Both the position numbers and the translations under genes were made by a program. The notes beneath the pieces were generated by a model. That model worked only from the letters and a program-made list of their open reading frames with translations, did not search any database and had not been told where the DNA came from. 64,000 nt of DNA from Sulfurihydrogenibium subterraneum DSM 15120. GTDB lineage: Bacteria > Aquificota > Aquificia > Aquificales > Hydrogenothermaceae. The DNA lies in assembly GCF_000619805.1 (NCBI RefSeq), contig NZ_JHUV01000013.1, positions 1-64,000 of the forward strand. Direction: 5' to 3'. Below, piece after piece: positions 1 through 8,040 of this stretch; positions within the stretch are counted from its first letter, which is position 1, and every line of letters begins with the position of its first letter.

Positions 1-453
1 GAATAAAAATTCATAACTCAAAACTACATCTGTTTGTACTCGTTGTCTCCCTGAGCTACCAGTCATTGATTTTATAGCTACATCTCTAAAATCTGGTGAA
101 ATAGCAAAGTAATATAAAAAATGACTATCTGTTATTCCCTTTTTTCCTCTTAAAACTATAAATTCTGTAGAACCAAATCCTATTTCATTATCTTCTAAAA
201 TATCAACATATGCTGTCTTACCGTTCTCCAAACTTGGTGTAATTCTTGCGACTAACGTATCACCGTTCCTAAATTTTGCACCTCCATTATATAATCCTAT
301 TTGATAAGTATAAATTTTTTTTGTAAAAGGTTGTAATGCTTCCATTGGTACTTCTTTAGCAAGAGTTCCCTTCTTTAATATTTCAGAAGGATTAACAATA
401 GCTACCTCTCCCAACTTAACCCTTTTCCATCCTTCAGGCAGTTTTTCACTCAT
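1..453 (-). CDS. hsdS: Type I restriction-modification specificity subunit HsdS, 5' part (runs off left edge)
   Basis: Read on the minus strand this is an open frame of 151 codons with no stop before the window edge. The N-terminus begins MSEKLPEGWKRVKLGEVA, the typical opening of an HsdS target recognition domain. Later come NGDTLVARITPSLENGK, GFGSTEFIVLR and SSGRQRVQTD, which are recurrent HsdS TRD motifs. HsdS sets the DNA sequence recognised by a type I HsdRMS complex. I chose the ATG at 453; an in-frame ATG at 471 would add MERNSI but has no better ribosome site. No hsdM lies upstream: the next gene that way is proA on the other strand. So hsdS leads its transcription unit, and any hsdR or hsdM must lie left of the window or elsewhere. 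Completeness cannot be judged. Confidence 0.85.
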   Translation of the reverse strand, partial: MSEKLPEGWKRVKLGEVAIVNPSEILKKGTLAKEVPMEALQPFTKKIYTYQIGLYNGGAKFRNGDTLVARITPSLENGKTAYVDILEDNEIGFGSTEFIVLRGKKGITDSHFLYYFAISPDFRDVAIKSMTGSSGRQRVQTDVVLSYEFLF

Positions 454-614
454 AATAGAATTCCGTTCCATCTATCCATATCCATTATCGTGTAAATCTA
501 TCCATTTAGATAGTTTTTTGAGTTTTATTGCCGATACTTCCACTAAACCACTTCTTTTATTTTCTTTATCATCTTTATTGCTCTTAGCTCTTTAATAACT
601 TCTTCATGTTAGTA
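454..614 (-). other. hsdS leader with short open frames, possibly gene remnants
   Basis: The stretch between the predicted hsdS promoter and the hsdS start holds two short in-line frames on the minus strand. The first has no good start and ends in the residues KKIKEVV and a TAG at about 544. The second starts with GTG at 543 and ends with TAG at 472-474, directly abutting the ATG at 471; it would encode 23 residues (MEVSAIKLKKLSKWIDLHDN, then GYG). Neither has a convincing ribosome site. They could be upstream coupling peptides or the decayed end of a gene that once preceded hsdS. I cannot tell which. Confidence 0.3.
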
Positions 615-643
615 ATTATAGGCAAATATGATTAAAAAATCAA
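615..643 (-). promoter_or_regulatory. Sigma70-type promoter reading toward hsdS
   Basis: On the minus strand, TTGATT (638-643) and TATAAT (615-620) are separated by exactly 17 bases. The -35, -10 and spacing are the same as in the lexA promoter at 33893-33921. Transcription would start near 608 and run into hsdS. Confidence 0.55.
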
Positions 644-671
644 GCTACTGTATTCAGCCCTAAAAAAGTTT

Positions 672-677
672 TATAAT
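672..677 (+). promoter_or_regulatory. -10 element upstream of proA
   Basis: TATAAT sits 30 bases before the proA ATG, followed by a clear GGAGG ribosome site. No convincing -35 hexamer is visible at 16-18 bases upstream. Confidence 0.35.
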
Positions 678-706
678 ATATACACATAAAACTTGGAGGT
701 TTTATT

Positions 707-2047
707 ATGGACGCAAGGCAGTATGCAGAAAGTATAGCAAAAAAAGCAAAAAAAACTACAAGACAGCTATCAAGTCTAACAACAGATATAAAAAACAAAG
801 CACTTTTAAAAACCGCTGAGCTTTTAGATAAAAACAGACAATTGATTTTACAAGAAAATCAAAAAGATTTAGAAAATGCAGAAAAAAAAGGATACACAAA
901 AGCCCTTTTAGACAGATTGGCTCTAAATGATAAAAGAATAGACCAGATGATACAAGTTTTAAAAGATGTGGCAGCTCTCCCTGACCCAGTAGGAGAGATA
1001 ATAAACATGTGGACTCGTCCAAATGGTTTAAAAGTTGGACAGATGAGAGTTCCACTTGGCGTTATACTAATAATTTACGAAGCAAGACCAAACGTGACGA
1101 TAGAAGCTGCATCTTTGTGTATGAAATCTTCAAATGCAGTAATACTAAAAGGTGGAAGTGAAACGATAAACTCAAACAGGGTGTTGGTAGAGATTATAAA
1201 GCAAGCATGCAGAGAAACCTGTTTTCCAGAAGATGCTGTGATGTTTGTTGATACAACAGATAGAAATATAGTAAATGAGCTGTTAAAATTAGAAGGCCTT
1301 ATAGACGTAGCTATACCAAGAGGTGGAGAGAGCCTTATTAGAGCAGTTGCAGAAAATTCAAGAATTCCAGTTATAAAACATTACAAAGGTGTATGTAATC
1401 TTTATATAGACGATGAAGCTGATATGGAAAAAGCATTAAACATAGCATACAACGCAAAAGTACAAAGACCTTCTGTATGTAATGCAATAGAAAACTTAGT
1501 TGTAAATAAAAAGATAGCCGATAAATTCCTACCTGAGATAGCTTACTACTACGGAAAAGCTGGAGTAGAGATGAGATGTGATGAGTACAGCTACAACCTG
1601 CTTATAAACCATCCAAAAGCAAAAGATACAGAGATACTCCCAGCAAAAGAGGAAGACTATTACGAAGAATTTTTAGACCTTATAATAGCTGTTAAAGTTG
1701 TAGAAGATTTAGACGAAGCTATAGATTTTATTGAAAAGTATGGTTCTCACCACTCTGACGCAATCGTTACAGAAAATTACACAAAAGGAATGAAGTTTAT
1801 CCAGCAGGTAGACAGTGCAGCTGTTTATATAAACGCATCTACAAGATTTACAGACGGAAACGAGTTTGGACTTGGAGCTGAGATGGGAATATCAACGGAC
1901 AAAATCCACGCCAGAGGTCCAATGGCTCTAAAAGAATTAACAATACCTAAATTTATAATTTTTGGAGATGGACAACTCAGAGAAAACGTAGGCATACCAA
2001 AAGATGAAGGAGAGATAAAGATAGATATTCAGGCTTGTAATCTTTAA
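707..2047 (+). CDS. proA: Gamma-glutamyl phosphate reductase (ProA)
   Basis: ProA reduces gamma-glutamyl phosphate to glutamate 5-semialdehyde with NADPH, the second step of proline synthesis, in the cytoplasm. The 446-residue protein matches the family along its length: PNVTIEAASLCMKSSNAVILKGG in the aldehyde dehydrogenase fold (about 125-147), IPRGGESLI, KVQRPSVCNA around the catalytic Cys (about 260), and FGLGAEMGISTDKIHARGP near the C-terminus. It starts at an ATG preceded by GGAGG at proper spacing. It is about 20-30 residues longer than many ProA proteins, with no disruption. No proB lies next to it; ffh follows after about 50 bases with its own promoter. Identification is secure. Confidence 0.96.
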   Translation: MDARQYAESIAKKAKKTTRQLSSLTTDIKNKALLKTAELLDKNRQLILQENQKDLENAEKKGYTKALLDRLALNDKRIDQMIQVLKDVAALPDPVGEIINMWTRPNGLKVGQMRVPLGVILIIYEARPNVTIEAASLCMKSSNAVILKGGSETINSNRVLVEIIKQACRETCFPEDAVMFVDTTDRNIVNELLKLEGLIDVAIPRGGESLIRAVAENSRIPVIKHYKGVCNLYIDDEADMEKALNIAYNAKVQRPSVCNAIENLVVNKKIADKFLPEIAYYYGKAGVEMRCDEYSYNLLINHPKAKDTEILPAKEEDYYEEFLDLIIAVKVVEDLDEAIDFIEKYGSHHSDAIVTENYTKGMKFIQQVDSAAVYINASTRFTDGNEFGLGAEMGISTDKIHARGPMALKELTIPKFIIFGDGQLRENVGIPKDEGEIKIDIQACNL

Positions 2048-2058
2048 AAATTGGACAA

Positions 2059-2067
2059 TGTTATAAT
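2059..2067 (+). promoter_or_regulatory. Extended -10 promoter element upstream of ffh
   Basis: TGTTATAAT is an extended -10 (TGn-TATAAT) about 30 bases before the ffh start. The same nine bases occur before the encapsulin gene and before the gene at 62722. Confidence 0.45.
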
Positions 2068-2096
2068 GTTTTAACACCAATCTACGGAGGTATTTT

Positions 2097-3425
2097 ATGT
2101 TTGAACTTTTAACAGAAAAGTTTTCTTCTGTTATTGATAAGTTAAGAAAGGCTAAAAAGATAGATGAAAAAACTTTAGATGAAGCACTTAAAGATATAAG
2201 GACAGCCCTATTAGAAGCAGACGTAAACGTTGACGTTGTAAAAAAGTTTATAGCAGATATAAAACAGAAAGTCTTAGGACAGGAGCTTATAAAAGGTCTA
2301 TCAGCTGGAGAAACCGTAATAAAACTAATTTACGATGAAACGATAAATATATTAGGTGGAGAAGAACCACCTACATTAGCTAAGCCAGATAAACCACCTG
2401 TAATAATAATGCTTGTAGGTCTTCAAGGTACAGGTAAAACAACAACAGCAGGTAAACTTGCAAAATACCTAAAATCAAAAGGATATAAAGTAGGAGTAGC
2501 ATCTACAGACGTAAGAAGACCAGCTGCTGCAAAACAACTCTGCACTTTAGCACAGTCTATAGATATTCCTTGTTTTGTAGATGAACAAGAAAAAGATGCC
2601 TTAAGACTTACAGATAAAGTCATAGAAGATGCAAAAAAACAAGGATTTTCTTACATAATCTTAGATACAGCTGGAAGGCTTCACATAGACCAAGAGTTGA
2701 TGGAAGAGTTAAAACAGATTAAAGAAAAAGTCAAACCTGCAGAAGTCCTATACGTTGCAGATGCAATGCAAGGACAAGAGGCAATTACAACCGCAGAAGA
2801 GTTTCATAGAGCTGTTGGTTTAACTGGGGTGATACTTACAAAACTTGACGGTGATGCAAAGGGTGGTATTGCTCTCTCTGTAAGACAAGTCCTTGGAGTA
2901 CCTATAAAATTTGTGGGAATAGGAGAAAAGATAGAAGATTTAGACCTATTCTATCCAGATAGAATAGCTCAAAGAATACTTGGACTTGGAGACATTCAAA
3001 CCCTTATAGAAAAAATGCAAGCAGCCATAGATGAAGACAAAGCGAAACAGATGGCAGAAAAAGTTATGAATGCAGAGTTTACCTTAGAAGACTTGAAAGA
3101 ACAAATAAAAATGATTAGAAATTTAGGACCGATGGAGCAAATATTAAAGATGATTCCAGGAATAGGTAGTCAGTTAAAGAATATAAAAGTAGATGAAAAA
3201 CAGTTTATAAGAATAGAAGCTATCATAAACTCAATGACACCAGAAGAAAGAAGAAAACCACACATAATAAACGGTAGTAGAAAAAGAAGAATAGCAAAAG
3301 GTAGTGGAACAACCATTTTAGACGTAAACAAAGTTTTAAAACAGTATGAAGAGATGAAAAAAATGATGAAAAAGATGAAAAAAATGTCAAAAGGTGGAGG
3401 TTTTCCGTTTAGACTGCCTTTTTAA
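2097..3425 (+). CDS. ffh: Signal recognition particle GTPase Ffh (SRP54)
   Basis: Ffh binds signal sequences of nascent membrane and secreted proteins together with SRP RNA and delivers ribosomes to FtsY. The 442-residue protein has the N domain (about 1-90), then the G domain with G1 GLQGTGKTTTAGKLA (about 107-121), the DTAGR motif (about 190) and TKLDGDAKGG (about 250). A Met-rich M domain follows, ending in [20 protein letters not shown]. Start ATG has CGGAGG upstream. The 3' end overlaps the convergent glycosylase gene by 17 bases. No SRP RNA gene was recognised in the window. Confidence 0.97.
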   Translation: MFELLTEKFSSVIDKLRKAKKIDEKTLDEALKDIRTALLEADVNVDVVKKFIADIKQKVLGQELIKGLSAGETVIKLIYDETINILGGEEPPTLAKPDKPPVIIMLVGLQGTGKTTTAGKLAKYLKSKGYKVGVASTDVRRPAAAKQLCTLAQSIDIPCFVDEQEKDALRLTDKVIEDAKKQGFSYIILDTAGRLHIDQELMEELKQIKEKVKPAEVLYVADAMQGQEAITTAEEFHRAVGLTGVILTKLDGDAKGGIALSVRQVLGVPIKFVGIGEKIEDLDLFYPDRIAQRILGLGDIQTLIEKMQAAIDEDKAKQMAEKVMNAEFTLEDLKEQIKMIRNLGPMEQILKMIPGIGSQLKNIKVDEKQFIRIEAIINSMTPEERRKPHIINGSRKRRIAKGSGTTILDVNKVLKQYEEMKKMMKKMKKMSKGGGFPFRLPF

Positions 3426-4035
3426 AATTACAGTGATTTGATAAGAAGCAGTTTTCACACTTTGGCTTTTTTTGACAAAACTCTTTACAGTGTTTTACTA
3501 TAAGTGCGTGAAACTCCTTATAAACTTCCAAGTCTATAGGTAGTTTGGAGGTTATGAACTTTTGTAAATGAGAATAAGATATATTCTCAGGTGTAAGGCC
3601 TATCCTATAAAAAAGCCTTTTTGTATAGCTATCTACTACAAAATAAGCTTTATCTAAAGCATAAAGCAATATACTGTCAGCTGTTTCCTGACCTATACCT
3701 TTTATTGAAAGCAAGTCTTCTCTACTTATTTTTTCTTTAATTAGAAAAAGTTTAGCCATATCCTTTAAAGTCCTTGTCTTTTGATTGTAAAATCCTGATG
3801 GTTTTATAAGATTTTTGAGTTTTTCTATATCTATCTTGGCTATACATTCAAATGTTAGACAGTTTTCTCTTATAATATTTTGTAAAGATTTTTCTACATT
3901 GTTCCAAGAAGTGTTTTGAGTCAAAACTGCACCTATAGATATTTCGGCTACTTTATCTTGATTACTGTAAATAGGCCACCAGTTTTGAAAGCCATAAAAA
4001 TCCAGTAAAAGCTTGTATAGATTAAAAACTTCCAT
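3409..4035 (-). CDS. Endonuclease III-related DNA glycosylase with [4Fe-4S] cluster
   Basis: A 208-residue HhH-GPD superfamily protein, probably a base-excision DNA glycosylase. The helix-hairpin-helix is [14 protein letters not shown] (about 109-121), the conserved Asp is D135 in FVVDSYTKR, and C187-x5-C193-x2-C196-x5-C202 forms an iron-sulfur loop. The position of the catalytic Lys of endonuclease III (in GxGxKTA) is Glu117 here. That argues against a bifunctional glycosylase/lyase and for a monofunctional type, such as the MagIII-like endonuclease III relatives that remove alkylated bases. The substrate is unknown. I chose the ATG at 4035 (AAGG 8 bases upstream); a longer frame to 4125 would run across the yebC promoter. 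It is divergent from yebC. Confidence 0.85.
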   Translation of the reverse strand: MEVFNLYKLLLDFYGFQNWWPIYSNQDKVAEISIGAVLTQNTSWNNVEKSLQNIIRENCLTFECIAKIDIEKLKNLIKPSGFYNQKTRTLKDMAKLFLIKEKISREDLLSIKGIGQETADSILLYALDKAYFVVDSYTKRLFYRIGLTPENISYSHLQKFITSKLPIDLEVYKEFHALIVKHCKEFCQKKPKCENCFLSNHCNFKKAV

Positions 4036-4044
4036 AATATTGCC

Positions 4045-4073
4045 TTGTATTTGATTTTTATATATTTTATAAT
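4045..4073 (+). promoter_or_regulatory. Promoter of the yebC-ruvC operon
   Basis: TTGTAT (4045-4050), 17 bases, then TATAAT (4068-4073), about 28 bases before the yebC start. It is the only clear promoter ahead of the tightly packed genes from yebC to rpe. Confidence 0.55.
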
Positions 4074-4101
4074 GATTATAACAAAAAAGCGGAGGTTTTT
4101 T

Positions 4102-4857
4102 ATGGCAGGACACAGTAGATGGCACAACATTAAAAACAAAAAGGCTAAAGCAGATGCTATAAAAGGTAAAATGTTTACAAAAGTTATCAAAGAGATAACT
4201 ATTGCCGCAAGACTTGGTGGTGGAGACCCTGAAGCAAATCCAAGACTTAGAATGGCTATAGAAAAAGCAAGAGAAGTAAACATGCCTTCTGAAAACATAG
4301 AAAGAGCAATAAAGAGAGGAACTGGAGAGTTAGAAGGAGTTAATTACGAAGAGGTAAGGTACGAAGGTTATGGTCCAGAAGGTGTTGCAATTATAGTAGA
4401 AGCAACTACAGACAATAGAAATAGAACAACTGCAGAAATAAGACACATTTTTTCTAAATACGGTGGAAACTTAGGTTCATCTGGTTGTGTCTCATTTTTA
4501 TTTGAAGATAAAGGAGTTATAAACGTTGAAAAATCAAAATACTCAGAGGAAGAAATTTTAGAAAAAGCATTAGAAGCAGGAGCTGAAGACGTTATAACGG
4601 AAGATGAAGAATACTACGAAATAAGAACTTCTGTCCAAGATTTTTACAAAGTTAAAGAAAATCTTGAAAAAATGGGAGTAGAGATAGTAAAAGCTGAACT
4701 TACAAAAATACCTACAACTACCGTAAAAATAACAAATGAGGAGAGTGCTACAAAACTTATGAAACTATTAGATGCACTTGAAGACAACGATGACGTGCAA
4801 AAAGTGTATGCAAACTTTGACATTCCAGAAGAATTACTCCAAAAGATAGAAGGCTAA
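4102..4857 (+). CDS. yebC: YebC/PmpR family transcriptional regulator or translation factor
   Basis: The 251-residue protein starts [16 protein letters not shown], the hallmark of the YebC/PmpR (TACO1) family, and continues with [23 protein letters not shown] and [22 protein letters not shown]. Members have been described as DNA-binding regulators, and more recently as factors relieving ribosome stalling; which role applies here is not visible. The start at 4102 is fixed by GGAGG at 4091-4095; an upstream in-frame ATG at 4045 lies inside the promoter. It is followed two bases after its stop by ruvC, a pairing common in bacteria. Confidence 0.95.
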   Translation: MAGHSRWHNIKNKKAKADAIKGKMFTKVIKEITIAARLGGGDPEANPRLRMAIEKAREVNMPSENIERAIKRGTGELEGVNYEEVRYEGYGPEGVAIIVEATTDNRNRTTAEIRHIFSKYGGNLGSSGCVSFLFEDKGVINVEKSKYSEEEILEKALEAGAEDVITEDEEYYEIRTSVQDFYKVKENLEKMGVEIVKAELTKIPTTTVKITNEESATKLMKLLDALEDNDDVQKVYANFDIPEELLQKIEG

Positions 4858-4859
4858 CG

Positions 4860-5321
4860 TTGAAAGTTATATCAATAGACCCATCAACATCTAAAACAGG
4901 CTATGCCATAGCAGAAATTTATGACGATAAAATAGACTTAATAGAGTATGGGAACATAGTTTTAAAAGGAAAACAGCATGGCTTAAAACTGCTGTTTGAC
5001 ACACTCCAAGATAAAATAGAAAATCATGAAGTAGAAGCTGTAATATTAGAGACGCCTTTTTACAGCATAAACGCCCAAACACTTATAAAATTAGGAGAAG
5101 TAAGAGGAGTAATCCTACTTTTAGCACAAATTTACAACCTAAAAGTTTTTGAGTACACACCAGCAGAAGTAAAAATATCAGCGACAGGATACGGAAGGTC
5201 ATCAAAAGAAGAAGTGATTCAAATGATAAACAGAATATTTAACTTAGATATTCAAGACAGTGATATAGCAGACTCTCTGGCAATTCTTTACTGCCATACA
5301 CTACAGAAGGTAGAAATATGA
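4860..5321 (+). CDS. ruvC: Holliday junction resolvase RuvC
   Basis: RuvC is a dimeric nuclease that cuts Holliday junctions moved by RuvAB. The 153-residue product has the acidic catalytic set: D7 in SIDPSTSKTGYA, E in ILETPFYSINAQT, and the C-terminal Asp pair in DSDIADSLAI. Length matches the family. The start is TTG, two bases after the yebC stop, so translation is probably coupled. No ruvA or ruvB is present in the window. It overlaps the next gene by 4 bases. Confidence 0.95.
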   Translation: MKVISIDPSTSKTGYAIAEIYDDKIDLIEYGNIVLKGKQHGLKLLFDTLQDKIENHEVEAVILETPFYSINAQTLIKLGEVRGVILLLAQIYNLKVFEYTPAEVKISATGYGRSSKEEVIQMINRIFNLDIQDSDIADSLAILYCHTLQKVEI

Positions 5322-5614
5322 AAAAAGTATTAATTATTTTTATTAGCATAGTATCTTTTTCATACGGTCAAACCTGTGATGGAATGTTTGCTATATACGA
5401 CAGCTGTTATGACTCGAATAACTGTGATGAAAGCTACAACGCAGTTTATAACCTTTCACTTTCAGCAGGACTTTCAACTCAAGTATCTGAAAAAATGGCA
5501 AAAATATGCAGGTATTCCTGTGAAAACAAAAAAGCAACTGTAAAAAAATTATCTAAAGAAGACTTTCAAAATACATTCTGTCCACACGTTAAAAAAGAGG
5601 AAAAGAAACAATGA
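5318..5614 (+). CDS. Small secreted cysteine-rich protein, unknown function
   Basis: A 98-residue protein I do not recognise. It opens with a signal peptide ([17 protein letters not shown], cleavage probably just before QTCDG), so it should be exported to the periplasm. The mature part of about 81 residues has six Cys (20, 30, 36, 64, 68, 88), enough for three disulfides, and a basic, Lys-rich tail (KKEEKKQ). The start ATG overlaps the ruvC stop and the stop overlaps the rdgB start, so it is translated within a DNA-repair and nucleotide-hygiene operon without any obvious functional link to it. Confidence 0.75.
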   Translation: MKKVLIIFISIVSFSYGQTCDGMFAIYDSCYDSNNCDESYNAVYNLSLSAGLSTQVSEKMAKICRYSCENKKATVKKLSKEDFQNTFCPHVKKEEKKQ

Positions 5615-6252
5615 AAATATTAGTAGCCACAACAAATGAAGGAAAATTAAGAGAAATCAAGTCAATACTTTCAGACTTAGATGTAGAACTTTTATCTCTT
5701 AAGGATGTGGATAACATTATAGAAGTAGAAGAAGATAAAGAAACATTTTTAGAAAATGCTATAAAAAAAGCTACTACCTACGCAAGCTTTTATAAAATTC
5801 CTGTTATAGCAGAAGATGCAGGATTAGAAGTTGATGCTTTAGAAGGTTATCCAAGCGTTTACTCTGCAAGATTTTACAGTATAGAATACGGTGGAAAGTT
5901 AGAAGATGAAAGTCTATCAAAAGATGAGAGAAACAACTTAAAACTTTTAAAACTACTTGAAAACAAAGAAAATAGAAAAGGAAGGTATAAAACTGTAGTT
6001 GTGTATTATGATTCTGATAAAGGAATAGGTATATGGACAGAAGGAGTTTGTGAAGGAGAGATAGCTCAAAAACCCCAAGGGTCTGGAGGGTTTGGCTACG
6101 ACCCTATCTTTATTCCTCAAGGCTACAATCAAACTATGGCACAGCTCCCACCAGAAGAAAAAAACAAGATAAGCCATAGAGGAAAAGCTTTAAGTAAGTT
6201 AAAAGAGTTATTAATAAAAACTGGAGTAGTAGAGATTGGATCTAAAAGTTAA
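5611..6252 (+). CDS. rdgB: dITP/XTP pyrophosphatase RdgB (HAM1 family)
   Basis: The enzyme hydrolyses deaminated purine triphosphates (ITP, dITP, XTP) to monophosphates, keeping them out of nucleic acids. The 213-residue protein opens with [19 protein letters not shown] (the SxNxxK-type substrate loop) and has [39 protein letters not shown] and [23 protein letters not shown], all hallmarks of the family. It overlaps both neighbours by a few bases and ends inside the ttuB start region. Confidence 0.96.
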   Translation: MKILVATTNEGKLREIKSILSDLDVELLSLKDVDNIIEVEEDKETFLENAIKKATTYASFYKIPVIAEDAGLEVDALEGYPSVYSARFYSIEYGGKLEDESLSKDERNNLKLLKLLENKENRKGRYKTVVVYYDSDKGIGIWTEGVCEGEIAQKPQGSGGFGYDPIFIPQGYNQTMAQLPPEEKNKISHRGKALSKLKELLIKTGVVEIGSKS

Positions 6253-6448
6253 GTACAGAGGTCAGGAAAAGATTTTAAATTTTGATAAAGACAAGGTTAA
6301 AGCTAAAGACGTACTAAAAGCCCTTGGTTTGTCAAAAGATTTTGCCTTTGTAGTCAAAAACGGTGAGATTGTAGATGAAAATGAGACTATAACTCAAAAC
6401 GATGAAGTTAGAGTTATAAACGCAATATCTGGAGGAAAAATTAGTTGA
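6236..6448 (+). CDS. ttuB: TtuB-like ubiquitin-fold sulfur carrier with C-terminal extension
   Basis: A 70-residue ThiS/MoaD-type beta-grasp protein, probably the sulfur carrier for 2-thiolation of tRNA T54. The last residues read AISGGKIS. The AISGG ending is that of TtuB, which is activated at its terminal Gly as an adenylate and then a thiocarboxylate. Here three residues (KIS) follow the Gly-Gly (66-67), so either trimming is needed or the carrier works differently. The start is TTG at 6236 inside the end of rdgB. The two Gly codons (GGAGGA, 6431-6436) also form the ribosome site of ttuA. The pairing with ttuA is the main argument for the assignment. Confidence 0.8.
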   Translation: MDLKVKYRGQEKILNFDKDKVKAKDVLKALGLSKDFAFVVKNGEIVDENETITQNDEVRVINAISGGKIS

Positions 6449-7356
6449 GAAAATGTTTTAAATGTAGTCAAAAAGCCCAAGTTTACCTTCCACAACACAG
6501 ACTCTCTCTATGTAAAGACCACTACTTAGAATGGTTTGACAACAGAGTAGAAAAAACTATCAAAGAATTTAAAATGTTTAAGAAAGAAGACAAAATATTA
6601 GTTGCAGTATCAGGAGGTAAAGACAGCCTTTCTCTATGGAAGGCTTTAACAAATTTAGGTTATCAAGCAGACGGATTTTACATAAACCTTGGAATAGGAG
6701 AGTACTCTGAAACATCAGAAAAACTTACAACCAAATTTTCAGAAAAAATAGGAAGACCACTTTATAAAATATCGTTAAAACAAGAAATAATGCCTATTCC
6801 TGAGATAAAAAAGCATGATTCAAGACCAGCATGTTCAGTATGTGGAATGGTAAAAAGATACTACATGAATAAATTTGCAAAAGATAACGGTTATAAAATA
6901 ATTGCAACAGGTCATAACCTTGACGATGAAGCAGCCGTCTTATTTTCAAACACTTTAAACTGGAGCATAAAGTACTTAAAAAGACAGTATCCAGTATTAC
7001 CAGAAGAAGACGGATTTATAAGAAAGGTAAAACCACTGTGTAAAATATCAGAAAAAGAAAGTGCAATGTACGCAGTTTTATCAGGTATAGAGTACATAGA
7101 AGAAGAATGCCCGTTTTCAGAAGGAGCTACCTCTATAGACTACAAAGTGTTTTTATCCCAGCTTGAGGAAAAAAGTCCTGGTACAAAACTTCGCTTTTAC
7201 AGTGAATTTTTAAGAAAGATGTATCCAATACTTCAAAAATCAGAGGAAAAACCAGTGCTTAAACCTTGTAAGATATGCGGAGAGCCATCAATTAACGAGA
7301 TATGTTCAGTTTGCAACCTTAAACTAAAATTAAAAAAACAGGAGGAAAGAGTTTGA
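6445..7356 (+). CDS. ttuA: tRNA-5-methyluridine(54) 2-sulfurtransferase TtuA
   Basis: TtuA adds sulfur to position 2 of 5-methyluridine 54 in tRNA, giving the s2T that stabilises tRNA in thermophiles. The 303-residue protein has an N-terminal zinc site (CFKCSQKAQVYLPQHRLSLC), the ATP-pyrophosphatase loop VAVSGGKDSLSLW (about 52-64), CSVCGMVKRY, ATGHNLDDEA, and a C-terminal zinc site (CKICGEPSINEICSVC). The catalytic/cluster Cys pair corresponds to CSVC and KPLC. It starts with TTG at 6445, overlapping the ttuB stop (TTGA), and its ribosome site is made from ttuB Gly codons. Alternative members of the TtcA/TtuA family act at C32 or U34, but the ttuB neighbour favours T54. Confidence 0.88.
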   Translation: MRKCFKCSQKAQVYLPQHRLSLCKDHYLEWFDNRVEKTIKEFKMFKKEDKILVAVSGGKDSLSLWKALTNLGYQADGFYINLGIGEYSETSEKLTTKFSEKIGRPLYKISLKQEIMPIPEIKKHDSRPACSVCGMVKRYYMNKFAKDNGYKIIATGHNLDDEAAVLFSNTLNWSIKYLKRQYPVLPEEDGFIRKVKPLCKISEKESAMYAVLSGIEYIEEECPFSEGATSIDYKVFLSQLEEKSPGTKLRFYSEFLRKMYPILQKSEEKPVLKPCKICGEPSINEICSVCNLKLKLKKQEERV

Positions 7357-8015
7357 AACTACTTGCCCCTTCCATACTGTCAGCTGACTTTTCAAAGTTA
7401 GGACAGCAGATAAAAGAAGTTGAAGAAGCAGGAGCTGACATAATTCATTTAGACATAATGGACGGAAGGTATGTACCAAACATAACTTTTGGAATTCCAG
7501 TTGTAGAGTCTATCAGACCTATAACAAACCTTCCATTTGACGCCCACCTTATGATAGTAGAGCCAGAAAAGTACGCTCTTGACTTTATAAAAGCAGGAGT
7601 TAATATGATTTCTTTCCATATGGATGCTACTATCCACGCTCACAGACTTGTTGACCTTATAAAGTCTAATGGTGCAAAAGCAGGAGTAGTTTTAAACCCT
7701 GCCACACCTGTCAATACCCTTGAAGAGATTATATATTACATAGATTACGTTCTTATAATGTCTGTAAACCCAGGATTTGGAGGGCAAAAATTTATCCCCC
7801 AAACAGCAGAAAAAGTAAAAAAACTGATAATGCTTATGGAACAAACTGGAAGAACGGATATACTTATAGAAATAGATGGTGGTGTAAGTAAGGAGAATAT
7901 AAACTACCTTTCAATGATAGGAGTTAACATATTTGTAGCAGGCAGTGCAGTATTTAAAGGCAACATCAAAGAAAACGTAAAACTCTTAAAGCAAAATATT
8001 GGTATATGTATTTAA
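7353..8015 (+). CDS. rpe: Ribulose-phosphate 3-epimerase
   Basis: Rpe interconverts ribulose 5-phosphate and xylulose 5-phosphate in the pentose phosphate or Calvin-type pathways. The 220-residue TIM barrel shows LAPSILSADFSKLG, HLDIMDGRYVPNITFG (metal/catalytic Asp and His), FDAHLMI, MSVNPGFGGQKFI and IDGGV, all family signatures. The start is TTG overlapping the ttuA stop (TTGA), with AGGAGG upstream. It ends the operon; def follows after 25 bases with its own ribosome site. Confidence 0.96.
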   Translation: MKLLAPSILSADFSKLGQQIKEVEEAGADIIHLDIMDGRYVPNITFGIPVVESIRPITNLPFDAHLMIVEPEKYALDFIKAGVNMISFHMDATIHAHRLVDLIKSNGAKAGVVLNPATPVNTLEEIIYYIDYVLIMSVNPGFGGQKFIPQTAEKVKKLIMLMEQTGRTDILIEIDGGVSKENINYLSMIGVNIFVAGSAVFKGNIKENVKLLKQNIGICI

Positions 8016-8040
8016 AAAATGCTAAAGGAGAGAAAAAATT

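Noticed and set aside
4045-4101. Longer N-terminus of YebC starting at 4045
   Set aside because: It would begin at the -35 of the promoter and lacks a ribosome site; [10 protein letters not shown] is the conserved family start.
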